NCBI GenBank assembly: GCA_964057225.1
Contig: OZ059896.1
Coordinates: forward strand, 20,828,501-20,892,500
Source: Auanema rhodensis
Taxonomy: Eukaryota; Nematoda; Chromadorea; Rhabditida; Rhabditidae
Length of the DNA: 64,000 bases
Direction of reading: 5' to 3'
In this document: positions 1-13,680 of the stretch, piece by piece
Numbering within the stretch: the stretch's first letter is position 1
How the letters are laid out: every line of letters begins with the position of its first letter
Translations under genes and position numbers: made by a program
The notes under the pieces: generated by a model
The model's database searches: none
Told to the model about the DNA's origin: nothing
Seen by the model: only the letters and a program-made list of their open reading frames with translations

Positions 1-3000
1 GTAGATGTTTTTAGATTCCATTTTTCAAGGCAAAGACGATAGACAATGTTATTCAACGAAAAAATTAATTCTTCAGGGTGAAAATCGAGGATATATGTGT
101 GAACTTATATCAGTTGATATCTCGGTGCATTTTTAAGCTAGCGCAAATCTGATAACACAAATCGACGCAGCTTAAAAATCCGCATCGAATGCACTATACT
201 ACATTGAGAAACGCTTGATACAAAAATTAGTTATGATCGTTTGAAAAATGATGCATTAGTGTATGTTGAGTTTCCATGTACACTCAACATTGCTTCCAAA
301 AACATTTTGACAAAAATTTTTTCGAAAAATTTCAAAATAATTTAGCAAAAAGTAGATGTTTTTAGATTCCATTTTTCAAGGCAAAGACGATAGACAATGT
401 TATTCAACGAAAAAATTATTCTTCAGGGTGAAAATCGAGGATATATGTGTGAACTTATATCAGTTGATATCTCGGTGCATTTTTAAGCTAGCGCAAATCT
501 GATAACACAGATCGACGCAGCTTAAAAATCCACATCGAATGCACTATACTACATTGAGAAACGCTTGATACAAAAATTAGTTATGATCGTTTGAAAAATG
601 ATGCATTAGTGTATGTTGAGTTTCCATGTACACTCAACATTGCTTCCAAAAACATTTTGACAAAAATTTTTTCGAAAAATTTCAAAATAATTTAGCAAAA
701 AGTAGATGTTTTTAGATTCCATTTTTCAAGGCAAAGACGATAGACAATGTTATTCAACGAAAAAATTAATTCTTCAGGGTGAAAATCGAGGATATAAGTG
801 TGAACTTATATCAGTTGATATCTCGGTGCATTTTTAAGCTAGCGCAAATCTGATAACACAAATCGACGCAGCTTAAAAATCCGCATCGAATGCACTATAC
901 TACATTGAGAAACGCTTGATACAAAAATTAGTTATGATCGTTTGAAAAATGATGCATTAGTGTATGTTGAGTTTCCATGTACACTCAACATTGCTTCCAA
1001 AAACATTTTGACAAAAATTTTTTCGAAAAATTTCAAAATAATTCAGCAAAAAGTAGATGTTTTTAGATTCCATTTTTCAAGGCAAAGACGATAGACAATG
1101 TTATTCAACGAAAAAATTAATTCTTCAGGGTGAAAATCGAGGATATATGTGTGAACTTATATCAGTTGATATCTCGGTGCATTTTTAAGCTAGCGCAAAT
1201 CTGATAACACAGATCGATGCAGCTTAAAAATCCACATCGAATGCACTATACTACATTGAGAAACGCTTGATACAAAAATTAGTTATGATCGTTTGAAAAA
1301 TGATGCATTAGTGTATGTTGAGTTTCCATGTACACTCAACATTGCTTCCAAAAACATTTTGACAAAAATTTTTTCGAAAAATTTCAAAATAATTTAGCAA
1401 AAAGTAGATGTTTTTAGATTCCATTTTTCAAGGCAAAGACGATAGACAATGTTATTCAACGAAAAAATTAATTCTTCAGGGTGAAAATCGAGGATATAAG
1501 TGTGAACTTATATCAGTTGATATCTCGGTGCATTTTTAAGCTAGCGCAAATCTGATAACACAAATCGACGCAGCTTAAAAATCCGCATCGAATGCACTAT
1601 ACTACATTGAGAAACGCTTGATACAAAAATTAGTTATGATCGTTTGAAAAATGATGCATTAGTGTATGTTGAGTTTCCATGTACACTCAACATTGCTTCC
1701 AAAAACATTTTGACAAAAATTTTTTCGAAAAATTTCAAAATAATTTAGCAAAAAGTAGATGTTTTTAGATTCCATTTTTCAAGGCAAAGACGATAGACAA
1801 TGTTATTCAACGAAAAAATTATTCTTCAGGGTGAAAATCGAGGATATATGTGTGAACTTATATCAGTTGATATCTCGGTGCATTTTTAAGCTAGCGCAAA
1901 TCTGATAACACAGATCGACGCAGCTTAAAAATCCACATCGAATGCACTATACTACATTGAGAAACGCTTGATACAAAAATTAGTTATGATCGTTTGAAAA
2001 ATGATGCATTAGTGTATGTTGAGTTTCCATGTACACTCAACATTGCTTCCAAAAACATTTTGACAAAAATTTTTTCGAAAAATTTCAAAATAATTTAGCA
2101 AAAAGTAGATGTTTTTAGATTCCATTTTTCAAGGCAAAGACGATAGACAATGTTATTCAACGAAAAAATTAATTCTTCAGGGTGAAAATCGAGGATATAA
2201 GTGTGAACTTATATCAGTTGATATCTCGGTGCATTTTTAAGCTAGCGCAAATCTGATAACACAAATCGACGCAGCTTAAAAATCCGCATCGAATGCACTA
2301 TACTACATTGAGAAACGCTTGATACAAAAATTAGTTATGATCGTTTGAAAAATGATGCATTAGTGTATGTTGAGTTTCCATGTACACTCAACATTGCTTC
2401 CAAAAACATTTTGACAAAAATTTTTTCGAAAAATTTCAAAATAATTTAGCAAAAAGTAGATGTTTTTAGATTCCATTTTTCAAGGCAAAGACGATAGACA
2501 ATGTTATTCAACGAAAAAATTATTCTTCAGGGTGAAAATCGAGGATATATGTGTGAACTTATATCAGTTGATATCTCGGTGCATTTTTAAGCTAGCGCAA
2601 ATCTGATAACACAGATCGACGCAGCTTAAAAATCCACATCGAATGCACTATACTACATTGAGAAACGCTTGATACAAAAATTAGTTATGATCGTTTGAAA
2701 AATGATGCATTAGTGTATGTTGAGTTTCCATGTACACTCAACATTGCTTCCAAAAACATTTTGACAAAAATTTTTTCGAAAAATTTCAAAATAATTTAGC
2801 AAAAAGTAGATGTTTTTAGATTCCATTTTTCAAGGCAAAGACGATAGACAATGTTATTCAACGAAAAAATTAATTCTTCAGGGTGAAAATCGAGGATATA
2901 AGTGTGAACTTATATCAGTTGATATCTCGGTGCATTTTTAAGCTAGCGCAAATCTGATAACACAAATCGACGCAGCTTAAAAATCCGCATCGAATGCACT

Positions 3001-6000
3001 ATACTACATTGAGAAACGCTTGATACAAAAATTAGTTATGATCGTTTGAAAAATGATGCATTAGTGTATGTTGAGTTTCCATGTACACTCAACATTGCTT
3101 CCAAAAACATTTTGACAAAAATTTTTTCGAAAAATTTCAAAATAATTCAGCAAAAAGTAGATGTTTTTAGATTCCATTTTTCAAGGCAAAGACGATAGAC
3201 AATGTTATTCAACGAAAAAATTAATTCTTCAGGGTGAAAATCGAGGATATATGTGTGAACTTATATCAGTTGATATCTCGGTGCATTTTTAAGCTAGCGC
3301 AAATCTGATAACACAGATCGACGCAGCTTAAAAATCCACATCGAATGCACTATACTACATTGAGAAACGCTTGATACAAAAATTAGTTATGATCGTTTGA
3401 AAAATGATGCATTAGTGTATGTTGAGTTTCCATGTACACTCAACATTGCTTCCAAAAACATTTTGACAAAAATTTTTTCGAAAAATTTCAAAATAATTTA
3501 GCAAAAAGTAGATGTTTTTAGATTCCATTTTTCAAGGCTAAGACGATAGACAATGTTATTCAACGAAAAAATTAATTCTTCAGGGTGAAAATCGAGGATA
3601 TAAGTGTGAACTTATATCAGTTGATATCTCGGTGCATTTTTAAGCTAGCGCAAATCTGATAACACAGATCGACGCAGCTTAAAAATCTGCATCGAATGCA
3701 CTATACTACATTGAGAAACGCTTGATACAAAAATTAGTTATGATCGTTTGAAAAATGATGCATTAGTGTATGTTGAGTTTCCATGTACACTCAACATTGC
3801 TTCCAAAAACATTTTGACAAAAATTTTTTCGAAAAATTTCAAAATAATTTAGCAAAAAGTAGATGTTTTTAGATTCCATTTTTCAAGGCAAAGACGATAG
3901 ACAATGTTATTCAACGAAAAAATTAATTCTTCAGGGTGAAAATCGAGGATATAAGTGTGAACTTATATCAGTTGATATCTCGGTGCATTTTTAAGCTAGC
4001 GCAAATCTGATAACACAAATCGACGCAGCTTAAAAATCCGCATCGAATGCACTATACTACATTGAGAAACGCTTGATACAAAAATTAGTTATGATCGTTT
4101 GAAAAATGATGCATTAGTGTATGTTGAGTTTCCATGTACACTCAACATTGCTTCCAAAAACATTTTGACAAAAATTTTTTCGAAAAATTTCAAAATAATT
4201 TAGCAAAAAGTAGATGTTTTTAGATTCCATTTTTCAAGGCAAAGACGATAGACAATGTTATTCAACGAAAAAATTATTCTTCAGGGTGAAAATCGAGGAT
4301 ATATGTGTGAACTTATATCAGTTGATATCTCGGTGCATTTTTAAGCTAGCGCAAATCTGATAACACAGATCGACGCAGCTTAAAAATCCACATCGAATGC
4401 ACTATACTACATTGAGAAACGCTTGATACAAAAATTAGTTATGATCGTTTGAAAAATGATGCATTAGTGTATGTTGAGTTTCCATGTACACTCAACATTG
4501 CTTCCAAAAACATTTTGACAAAAATTTTTTCGAAAAATTTCAAAATAATTTAGCAAAAAGTAGATGTTTTTAGATTCCATTTTTCAAGGCAAAGACGATA
4601 GACAATGTTATTCAACGAAAAAATTAATTCTTCAGGGTGAAAATCGAGGATATAAGTGTGAACTTATATCAGTTGATATCTCGGTGCATTTTTAAGCTAG
4701 CGCAAATCTGATAACACAAATCGACGCAGCTTAAAAATCCGCATCGAATGCACTATACTACATTGAGAAACGCTTGATACAAAAATTAGTTATGATCGTT
4801 TGAAAAATGATGCATTAGTGTATGTTGAGTTTCCATGTACACTCAACATTGCTTCCAAAAACATTTTGACAAAAATTTTTTCGAAAAATTTCAAAATAAT
4901 TTAGCAAAAAGTAGATGTTTTTAGATTCCATTTTTCAAGGCAAAGACGATAGACAATGTTATTCAACGAAAAAATTAATTCTTCAGGGTGAAAATCGAGG
5001 ATATAAGTGTGAACTTATATCAGTTGATATCTCGGTGCATTTTTAAGCTAGCGCAAATCTGATAACACAAATCGACGCAGCTTAAAAATCCGCATCGAAT
5101 GCACTATACTACATTGAGAAACGCTTGATACAAAAATTAGTTATGATCGTTTGAAAAATGATGCATTAGTGTATGTTGAGTTTCCATGTACACTCAACAT
5201 TGCTTCCAAAAACATTTTGACAAAAATTTTTTCGAAAAATTTCAAAATAATTCAGCAAAAAGTAGATGTTTTTAGATTCCATTTTTCAAGGCAAAGACGA
5301 TAGACAATGTTATTCAACGAAAAAATTAATTCTTCAGGGTGAAAATCGAGGATATATGTGTGAACTTATATCAGTTGATATCTCGGTGCATTTTTAAGCT
5401 AGCGCAAATCTGATAACACAGATCGACGCAGCTTAAAAATCCACATCGAATGCACTATACTACATTGAGAAACGCTTGATACAAAAATTAGTTATGATCG
5501 TTTGAAAAATGATGCATTAGTGTATGTTGAGTTTCCATGTACACTCAACATTGCTTCCAAAAACATTTTGACAAAAATTTTTTCGAAAAATTTCAAAATA
5601 ATTTAGCAAAAAGTAGATGTTTTTAGATTCCATTTTTCAAGGCAAAGACGATAGACAATGTTATTCAACGAAAAAATTATTCTTCAGGGTGAAAATCGAG
5701 GATATATGTGTGAACTTATATCAGTTGATATCTCGGTGCATTTTTAAGCTAGCGCAAATCTGATAACACAGATCGACGCAGCTTAAAAATCCACATCGAA
5801 TGCACTATACTACATTGAGAAACGCTTGATACAAAAATTAGTTATGATCGTTTGAAAAATGATGCATTAGTGTATGTTGAGTTTCCATGTACACTCAACA
5901 TTGCTTCCAAAAACATTTTGACAAAAATTTTTTCGAAAAATTTCAAAATAATTTAGCAAAAAGTAGATGTTTTTAGATTCCATTTTTCAAGGCAAAGACG

Positions 6001-9000
6001 ATAGACAATGTTATTCAACGAAAAAATTAATTCTTCAGGGTGAAAATCGAGGATATAAGTGTGAACTTATATCAGTTGATATCTCGGTGCATTTTTAAGC
6101 TAGCGCAAATCTGATAACACAAATCGACGCAGCTTAAAAATCCGCATCGAATGCACTATACTACATTGAGAAACGCTTGATACAAAAATTAGTTATGATC
6201 GTTTGAAAAATGATGCATTAGTGTATGTTGAGTTTCCATGTACACTCAACATTGCTTCCAAAAACATTTTGACAAAAATTTTTTCGAAAAATTTCAAAAT
6301 AATTCAGCAAAATGTAGATGTTTTTAGATTCCATTTTTCAAGGCAAAGACGATAGACAATGTTATTCAACGAAAAAATTAATTCTTCAGGGTGAAAATCG
6401 AGGATATATGTGTGAACTTATATCAGTTGATATCTCGGTGCATTTTTAAGCTAGCGCAAATCTGATAACACAGATCGACGCAGCTTAAAAATCCACATCG
6501 AATGCACTATACTACATTGAGAAACGCTTGATACAAAAATTAGTTATGATCGTTTGAAAAATGATGCATTAGTGTATGTTGAGTTTCCATGTACACTCAA
6601 CATTGCTTCCAAAAACATTTTGACAAAAATTTTTTCGAAAAATTTCAAAATAATTTAGCAAAAAGTAGATGTTTTTAGATTCCATTTTTCAAGGCAAAGA
6701 CGATAGACAATGTTATTCAACGAAAAAATTAATTCTTCAGGGTGAAAATCGAGGATATAAGTGTGAACTTATATCAGTTGATATCTCGGTGCATTTTTAA
6801 GCTAGCGCAAATCTGATAACACAGATCGACGCAGCTTAAAAATCTGCATCGAATGCACTATACTACATCAAAAAACGCTTGATACAAAAATTAGTTATGA
6901 TCGTTTGAAAAATGATGCATTAGTGTATGTTGAGTTTCCATGTACACTCAACATTGCTTCCAAAAACATTTTGACAAAAATTTTTTCGAAAAATTTCAAA
7001 ATAATTTAGCAAAAAGTAGATGTTTTTAGATTCCATTTTTCAAGGCAAAGACGATAGACAATGTTATTCAACGAAAAAATTAATTCTTCAGGGTGAAAAT
7101 CGAGGATATATGTGTGAACTTATATCAGTTGATATCTCGGTGCATTTTTAAGCTAGCGCAAATCTGATAACACAGATCGACGCAGCTTAAAAATCCACAT
7201 CGAATGCACTATACTACATTGAGAAACGCTTGATACAAAAATTAGTTATGATCGTTTGAAAAATGATGCATTAGTGTATGTTGAGTTTCCATGTACACTC
7301 AACATTGCTTCCAGAAACATTTTGACAAAAATTTTTTCGAAAAATTTCAAAATAATTTAGCAAAAAGTAGATGTTTTTAGATTCCATTTTTCAAGGCAAA
7401 GACGATAGACAATGTTATTCAACGAAAAAATTAATTCTTCAGGGTGAAAATCGAGGATATAAGTGTGAACTTATATCAGTTGATATCTCGGTGCATTTTT
7501 AAGCTAGCGCAAATCTGATAACACAAATCGACGCAGCTTAAAAATCCGCATCGAATGCACTATACTACATTGAGAAACGCTTGATACAAAAATTAGTTAT
7601 GATCGTTTGAAAAATGATGCATTAGTGTATGTTGAGTTTCCATGTACACTCAACATTGCTTCCAAAAACATTTTGACAAAAATTTTTTCGAAAAATTTCA
7701 AAATAATTTAGCAAAAAGTAGATGTTTTTAGATTCCATTTTTCAAGGCAAAGACGATAGACAATGTTATTCAACGAAAAAATTAATTCTTCAGGGTGAAA
7801 ATCGAGGATATATGTGTGAACTTATATCAGTTGATATCTCGGTGCATTTTTAAGCTAGCGCAAATCTGATAACACAAATCGACGCAGCTTAAAAATCCGC
7901 ATCGAATGCACTATACTACATTGAGAAACGCTTGATACAAAAATTAGTTATGATCGTTTGAAAAATGATGCATTAGTGTATGTTGAGTTTCCATGTACAC
8001 TCAACATTGCTTCCAAAAACATTTTGACAAAAATTTTTTCGAAAAATTTCAAAATAATTTAGCAAAAAGTAGATGTTTTTAGATTCCATTTTTCAAGGCA
8101 AAGACGATAGACAATGTTATTCAACGAAAAAATTAATTCTTCAGGGTGAAAATCGAGGATATATGTGTGAACTTATATCAGTTGATATCTCGGTGCATTT
8201 TTAAGCTAGCGCAAATCTGATAACACAGATCGACGCAGCTTAAAAATCCACATCGAATGCACTATACTACATTGAGAAACGCTTGATACAAAAATAAGTT
8301 ATGATCGTTTGAAAAATGATGCATTAGTGTATGTTGAGTTTCCATGTACACTCAACATTGCTTCCAAAAACATTTTGACAAAAATTTTTTCGAAAAATTT
8401 CAAAATAATTTAGCAAAAAGTAGATGTTTTTAGATTCCATTTTTCAAGGCAAAGACGATAGACAATGTTATTCAACGAAAAAATTAATTCTTCAGGGTGA
8501 AAATCGAGGATATATGTGTGAACTTATATCAGTTGATATCTCGGTGCATTTTTAAGCTAGCGCAAATCTGATAACACAGATCGACGCAGCTTAAAAATCC
8601 ACATCGAATGCACTATACTACATTGAGAAACGCTTGATACAAAAATTAGTTATGATCGTTTGAAAAATGATGCATTAGTGTATGTTGAGTTTCCATGTAC
8701 ACTCAACATTGCTTCCAAAAACATTTTGACAAAAATTTTTTCGAAAAATTTCAAAATAATTTAGCAAAAAGTAGATGTTTTTAGATTCCATTTTTCAAGG
8801 CAAAGACGATAGACAATGTTATTCAACGAAAAAATTAATTCTTCAGGGTGAAAATCGAGGATATATGTGTGAACTTATATCAGTTGATATCTCGGTGCAT
8901 TTTTAAGCTAGCGCAAATCTGATAACACAGATCGACGCAGCTTAAAAATCCACATCGAATGCACTATACTACATTGAGAAACGCTCGATACAAAAATTAG

Positions 9001-9121
9001 TTATGATCGTTTGAAAAATGATGCATTAGTGTATGTTGAGTTTCCATGTACACTCAACATTGCTTCCAAAAACATTTTGACAAAAATTTTTTCGAAAAAT
9101 TTCAAAATAATTTAGCAAAAA
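1..9121 (+). repeat. Array region 1: two alternating subtypes (dimers of about 702 bp)
   Basis: Twenty-six monomers. Type A has T96 (ATATATGTG), G160 (CACAGATCG) and A182 (CCACATCG). Type B has A96 (ATATAAGTG), A160 (CACAAATCG) and G182 (CCGCATCG). They mostly alternate, for example type B at 702, 1404, 2105 and 2806 and type A at 352, 1053, 1755 and 2456. A T343C change (TTCAGC) marks four copies, at 702, 2806, 4911 and 5963. Monomers 1 and 7718 are A/B hybrids (T96 with A160 and G182). From 8069 to 9121 type A occurs in a row, so the alternation breaks down. The subtype with G41 (GATGGAC), common further right, is absent here. Confidence 0.9.
352..701 (+). repeat. 350-bp monomer with a 1-bp deletion near position 67 (first of five)
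   Basis: This copy reads AAAATTATTCTTC where others read AAAATTAATTCTTC, so it is 350 bp long. The same deletion is in the monomers starting at 1755, 2456, 4210 and 5613, all of type A and all in the first 6 kb. I saw it nowhere else. A shared deletion of this kind most simply marks descent from one ancestral copy spread by local amplification. Confidence 0.92.
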
Positions 9122-9471
9122 GTAGATGTTTTTAGATTCCTTTTTTCAAGGCAAAGACGATGGACAATGTTATTCAACGAAAAAATTAATTCTTCAGGGT
9201 GAAAATCGAGGATATAAGTGTGAACTTATATCAGTTGATATCTCGGTGCATTTTTAAGCTAGCGCAAATCTGATAACACAGATCGGCGCAGCTTAAAATC
9301 CGCATCGAATGCACTATACTACATTGAGAAACGCTTGATACAAAAATTAGTTATGATCGTTTGAAAAATGATGCATTAGTGTATGTTGAGTTTCCATGTA
9401 CACTCAACATTGCTTCCAAAAACATTTTGACAAAAATTTTTTCGAAAAATTTCAAAATAATTTAGCAAAAA
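9122..9471 (+). repeat. 350-bp monomer with four-A run at 174-178 (first of seven)
   Basis: Deletion of one A in the run after GCTT shortens the copy to 350 bp and removes one pair from the 3' arm of the large hairpin. The same deletion occurs at 10876, 11928, 13331, 32635, 35091 and 37196. The last three form a separate group: they also have C133 (TTTCTAAG), TTTCTTTTTTC at 17-27 and T311 (TTTTGATAAAA). They most likely descend from one copy multiplied with the hexamer block there. Confidence 0.9.
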
Positions 9472-12400
9472 GCAGATGTTTTTAGATTCCATTTTTCAAG
9501 GCAAAGACGATAGACAATGTTATTCAACGAAAAAATTAATTCTTCAGGGTGAAAATCGAGGATATAAGTGTGAACTTATATCAGTTGATATCTCGGTGCA
9601 TTTTTAAGCTAGCGCAAATCTGATAACACAAATCGACGCAGCTTAAAAATCCGCATCGAATGCACTATACTACATTGAGAAACGCTTGATACAAAAATTA
9701 GTTATGATCGTTTGAAAAATGATGCATTAGTGTATGTTGAGTTTCCATGTACACTCAACATTGCTTCCAAAAACATTTTGACAAAAATTTTTTCGAAAAA
9801 TTTCAAAATAATTTAGCAAAAAGTAGATGTTTTTAGATTCCATTTTTCAAGGCAAAGACGATAGACAATGTTATTCAACGAAAAAATTAATTCTTCAGGG
9901 TGAAAATCGAGGATATATGTGTGAACTTATATCAGTTGATATCTCGGTGCATTTTTAAGCTAGCGCAAATCTGATAACACAGATCGACGCAGCTTAAAAA
10001 TCCACATCGAATGCACTATACTACATTGAGAAACGCTTGATACAAAAATAAGTTATGATCGTTTGAAAAATGATGCATTAGTGTATGTTGAGTTTCCATG
10101 TACACTCAACATTGCTTCCAAAAACATTTTGACAAAAATTTTTTCGAAAAATTTCAAAATAATTTAGCAAAAAGTAGATGTTTTTAGATTCCATTTTTCA
10201 AGGCAAAGACGATAGACAATGTTATTCAACGAAAAAATTAATTCTTCAGGGTGAAAATCGAGGATATATGTGTGAACTTATATCAGTTGATATCTCGGTG
10301 CATTTTTAAGCTAGCGCAAATCTGATAACACAGATCGACGCAGCTTAAAAATCCACATCGAATGCACTATACTACATTGAGAAACGCTTGATACAAAAAT
10401 TAGTTATGATCGTTTGAAAAATGATGCATTAGTGTATGTTGAGTTTCCATGTACACTCAACATTGCTTCCAAAAACATTTTGACAAAAATTTTTTCGAAA
10501 AATTTCAAAATAATTTAGCAAAAAGTAGATGTTTTTAGATTCCATTTTTCAAGGCAAAGACGATAGACAATGTTATTCAACGAAAAAATTAATTCTTCAG
10601 GGTGAAAATCGAGGATATAAGTGTGAACTTATATCAGTTGATATCTCGGTGCATTTTTAAGCTAGCGCAAATCTGATAACACAAATCGACGCAGCTTAAA
10701 AATCCGCATCGAATGCACTATACTACATTGAGAAACGCTTGATACAAAAATTAGTTATGATCGTTTGAAAAATGATGCATTAGTGTATGTTGAGTTTCCA
10801 TGTACACTCAACATTGCTTCCAAAAACATTTTGACAAAAATTTTTTCGAAAAATTTCAAAATAATTTAGCAAAAAGTAGATGTTTTTAGATTCCTTTTTT
10901 CAAGGCAAAGACGATGGACAATGTTATTCAACGAAAAAATTAATTCTTCAGGGTGAAAATCGAGGATATAAGTGTGAACTTATATCAGTTGATATCTCGG
11001 TGCATTTTTAAGCTAGCGCAAATCTGATAACACAGATCGACGCAGCTTAAAATCCGCATCGAATGCACTATACTACATTGAGAAACGCTTGATACAAAAA
11101 TTAGTTATGATCGTTTGAAAAATGATGCATTAGTGTATGTTGAGTTTCCATGTACACTCAACATTGCTTCCAAAAACATTTTGACAAAAATTTTTTCGAA
11201 AAATTTCAAAATAATTTAGCAAAAAGTAGATGTTTTTAGATTCCATTTTTCAAGGCAAAGACGATAGACAATGTTATTCAACGAAAAAATTAATTCTTCA
11301 GGGTGAAAATCGAGGATATATGTGTGAACTTATATCAGTTGATATCTCGGTGCATTTTTAAGCTAGCGCAAATCTGATAACACAGATCGACGCAGCTTAA
11401 AAATCCACATCGAATGCACTATACTACATTGAGAAACGCTTGATACAAAAATAAGTTATGATCGTTTGAAAAATGATGCATTAGTGTATGTTGAGTTTCC
11501 ATGTACACTCAACATTGCTTCCAAAAACATTTTGACAAAAATTTTTTCGAAAAATTTCAAAATAATTTAGCAAAAAGTAGATGTTTTTAGATTCCATTTT
11601 TCAAGGCAAAGACGATAGACAATGTTATTCAACGAAAAAATTAATTCTTCAGGGTGAAAATCGAGGATATAAGTGTGAACTTATATCAGTTGATATCTCG
11701 GTGCATTTTTAAGCTAGCGCAAATCTGATAACACAAATCGACGCAGCTTAAAAATCCGCATCGAATGCACTATACTACATTGAGAAACGCTTGATACAAA
11801 AATTAGTTATGATCGTTTGAAAAATGATGCATTAGTGTATGTTGAGTTTCCATGTACACTCAACATTGCTTCCAAAAACATTTTGACAAAAATTTTTTCG
11901 AAAAATTTCAAAATAATTTAGCAAAAAGTAGATGTTTTTAGATTCCTTTTTTCAAGGCAAAGACGATGGACAATGTTATTCAACGAAAAAATTAATTCTT
12001 CAGGGTGAAAATCGAGGATATAAGTGTGAACTTATATCAGTTGATATCTCGGTGCATTTTTAAGCTAGCGCAAATCTGATAACACAGATCGACGCAGCTT
12101 AAAATCCGCATCGAATGCACTATACTACATTGAGAAACGCTTGATACAAAAATTAGTTATGATCGTTTGAAAAATGATGCATTAGTGTATGTTGAGTTTC
12201 CATGTACACTCAACATTGCTTCCAAAAACATTTTGACAAAAATTTTTTCGAAAAATTTCAAAATAATTTAGCAAAAAGTAGATGTTTTTAGATTCCATTT
12301 TTCAAGGCAAAGACGATAGACAATGTTATTCAACGAAAAAATTAATTCTTCAGGGTGAAAATCGAGGATATATGTGTGAACTTATATCAGTTGATATCTC

Positions 12401-13680
12401 GGTGCATTTTTAAGCTAGCGCAAATCTGATAACACAGATCGACGCAGCTTAAAAATCCACATCGAATGCACTATACTACATTGAGAAACGCTTGATACAA
12501 AAATAAGTTATGATCGTTTGAAAAATGATGCATTAGTGTATGTTGAGTTTCCATGTACACTCAACATTGCTTCCAAAAACATTTTGACAAAAATTTTTTC
12601 GAAAAATTTCAAAATAATTTAGCAAAAAGTAGATGTTTTTAGATTCCATTTTTCAAGGCAAAGACGATAGACAATGTTATTCAACGAAAAAATTAATTCT
12701 TCAGGGTGAAAATCGAGGATATATGTGTGAACTTATATCAGTTGATATCTCGGTGCATTTTTAAGCTAGCGCAAATCTGATAACACAGATCGACGCAGCT
12801 TAAAAATCCACATCGAATGCACTATACTACATTGAGAAACGCTTGATACAAAAATTAGTTATGATCGTTTGAAAAATGATGCATTAGTGTATGTTGAGTT
12901 TCCATGTACACTCAACATTGCTTCCAAAAACATTTTGACAAAAATTTTTTCGAAAAATTTCAAAATAATTTAGCAAAAAGTAGATGTTTTTAGATTCCAT
13001 TTTTCAAGGCAAAGACGATAGACAATGTTATTCAACGAAAAAATTAATTCTTCAGGGTGAAAATCGAGGATATAAGTGTGAACTTATATCAGTTGATATC
13101 TCGGTGCATTTTTAAGCTAGCGCAAATCTGATAACACAAATCGACGCAGCTTAAAAATCCGCATCGAATGCACTATACTACATTGAGAAACGCTTGATAC
13201 AAAAATTAGTTATGATCGTTTGAAAAATGATGCATTAGTGTATGTTGAGTTTCCATGTACACTCAACATTGCTTCCAAAAACATTTTGACAAAAATTTTT
13301 TCGAAAAATTTCAAAATAATTTAGCAAAAAGTAGATGTTTTTAGATTCCTTTTTTCAAGGCAAAGACGATGGACAATGTTATTCAACGAAAAAATTAATT
13401 CTTCAGGGTGAAAATCGAGGATATAAGTGTGAACTTATATCAGTTGATATCTCGGTGCATTTTTAAGCTAGCGCAAATCTGATAACACAGATCGGCGCAG
13501 CTTAAAATCCGCATCGAATGCACTATACTACATTGAGAAACGCTTGATACAAAAATTAGTTATGATCGTTTGAAAAATGATGCATTAGTGTATGTTGAGT
13601 TTCCATGTACACTCAACATTGCTTCCAAAAACAGTTTGACAAAAATTTTTTCGAAAAATTTCAAAATAATTTAGCAAAAA
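9122..13680 (+). repeat. Array region 2: recurring 350-bp subtype every 3-5 monomers
   Basis: Monomers at 9122, 10876, 11928 and 13331 share TTCCTTTTTTC, G41 (GATGGAC) and a 1-bp shorter A-run (GCTTAAAATCC), so they are 350 bp. The first and last also carry G165 (ATCGGCGC). Between them lie type A monomers, some with T228A (AAAATAAGTTATG at 9823, 11226 and 12278, already seen once at 8069), and type B monomers. Spacing between the 350-bp copies is 1754, 1052 and 1403 bp (5, 3 and 4 monomers). This suggests an amplified multi-monomer unit that has gained or lost type A copies. Monomer 13331 is the first in the window with G305 (AACAGTTTGAC). Confidence 0.88.
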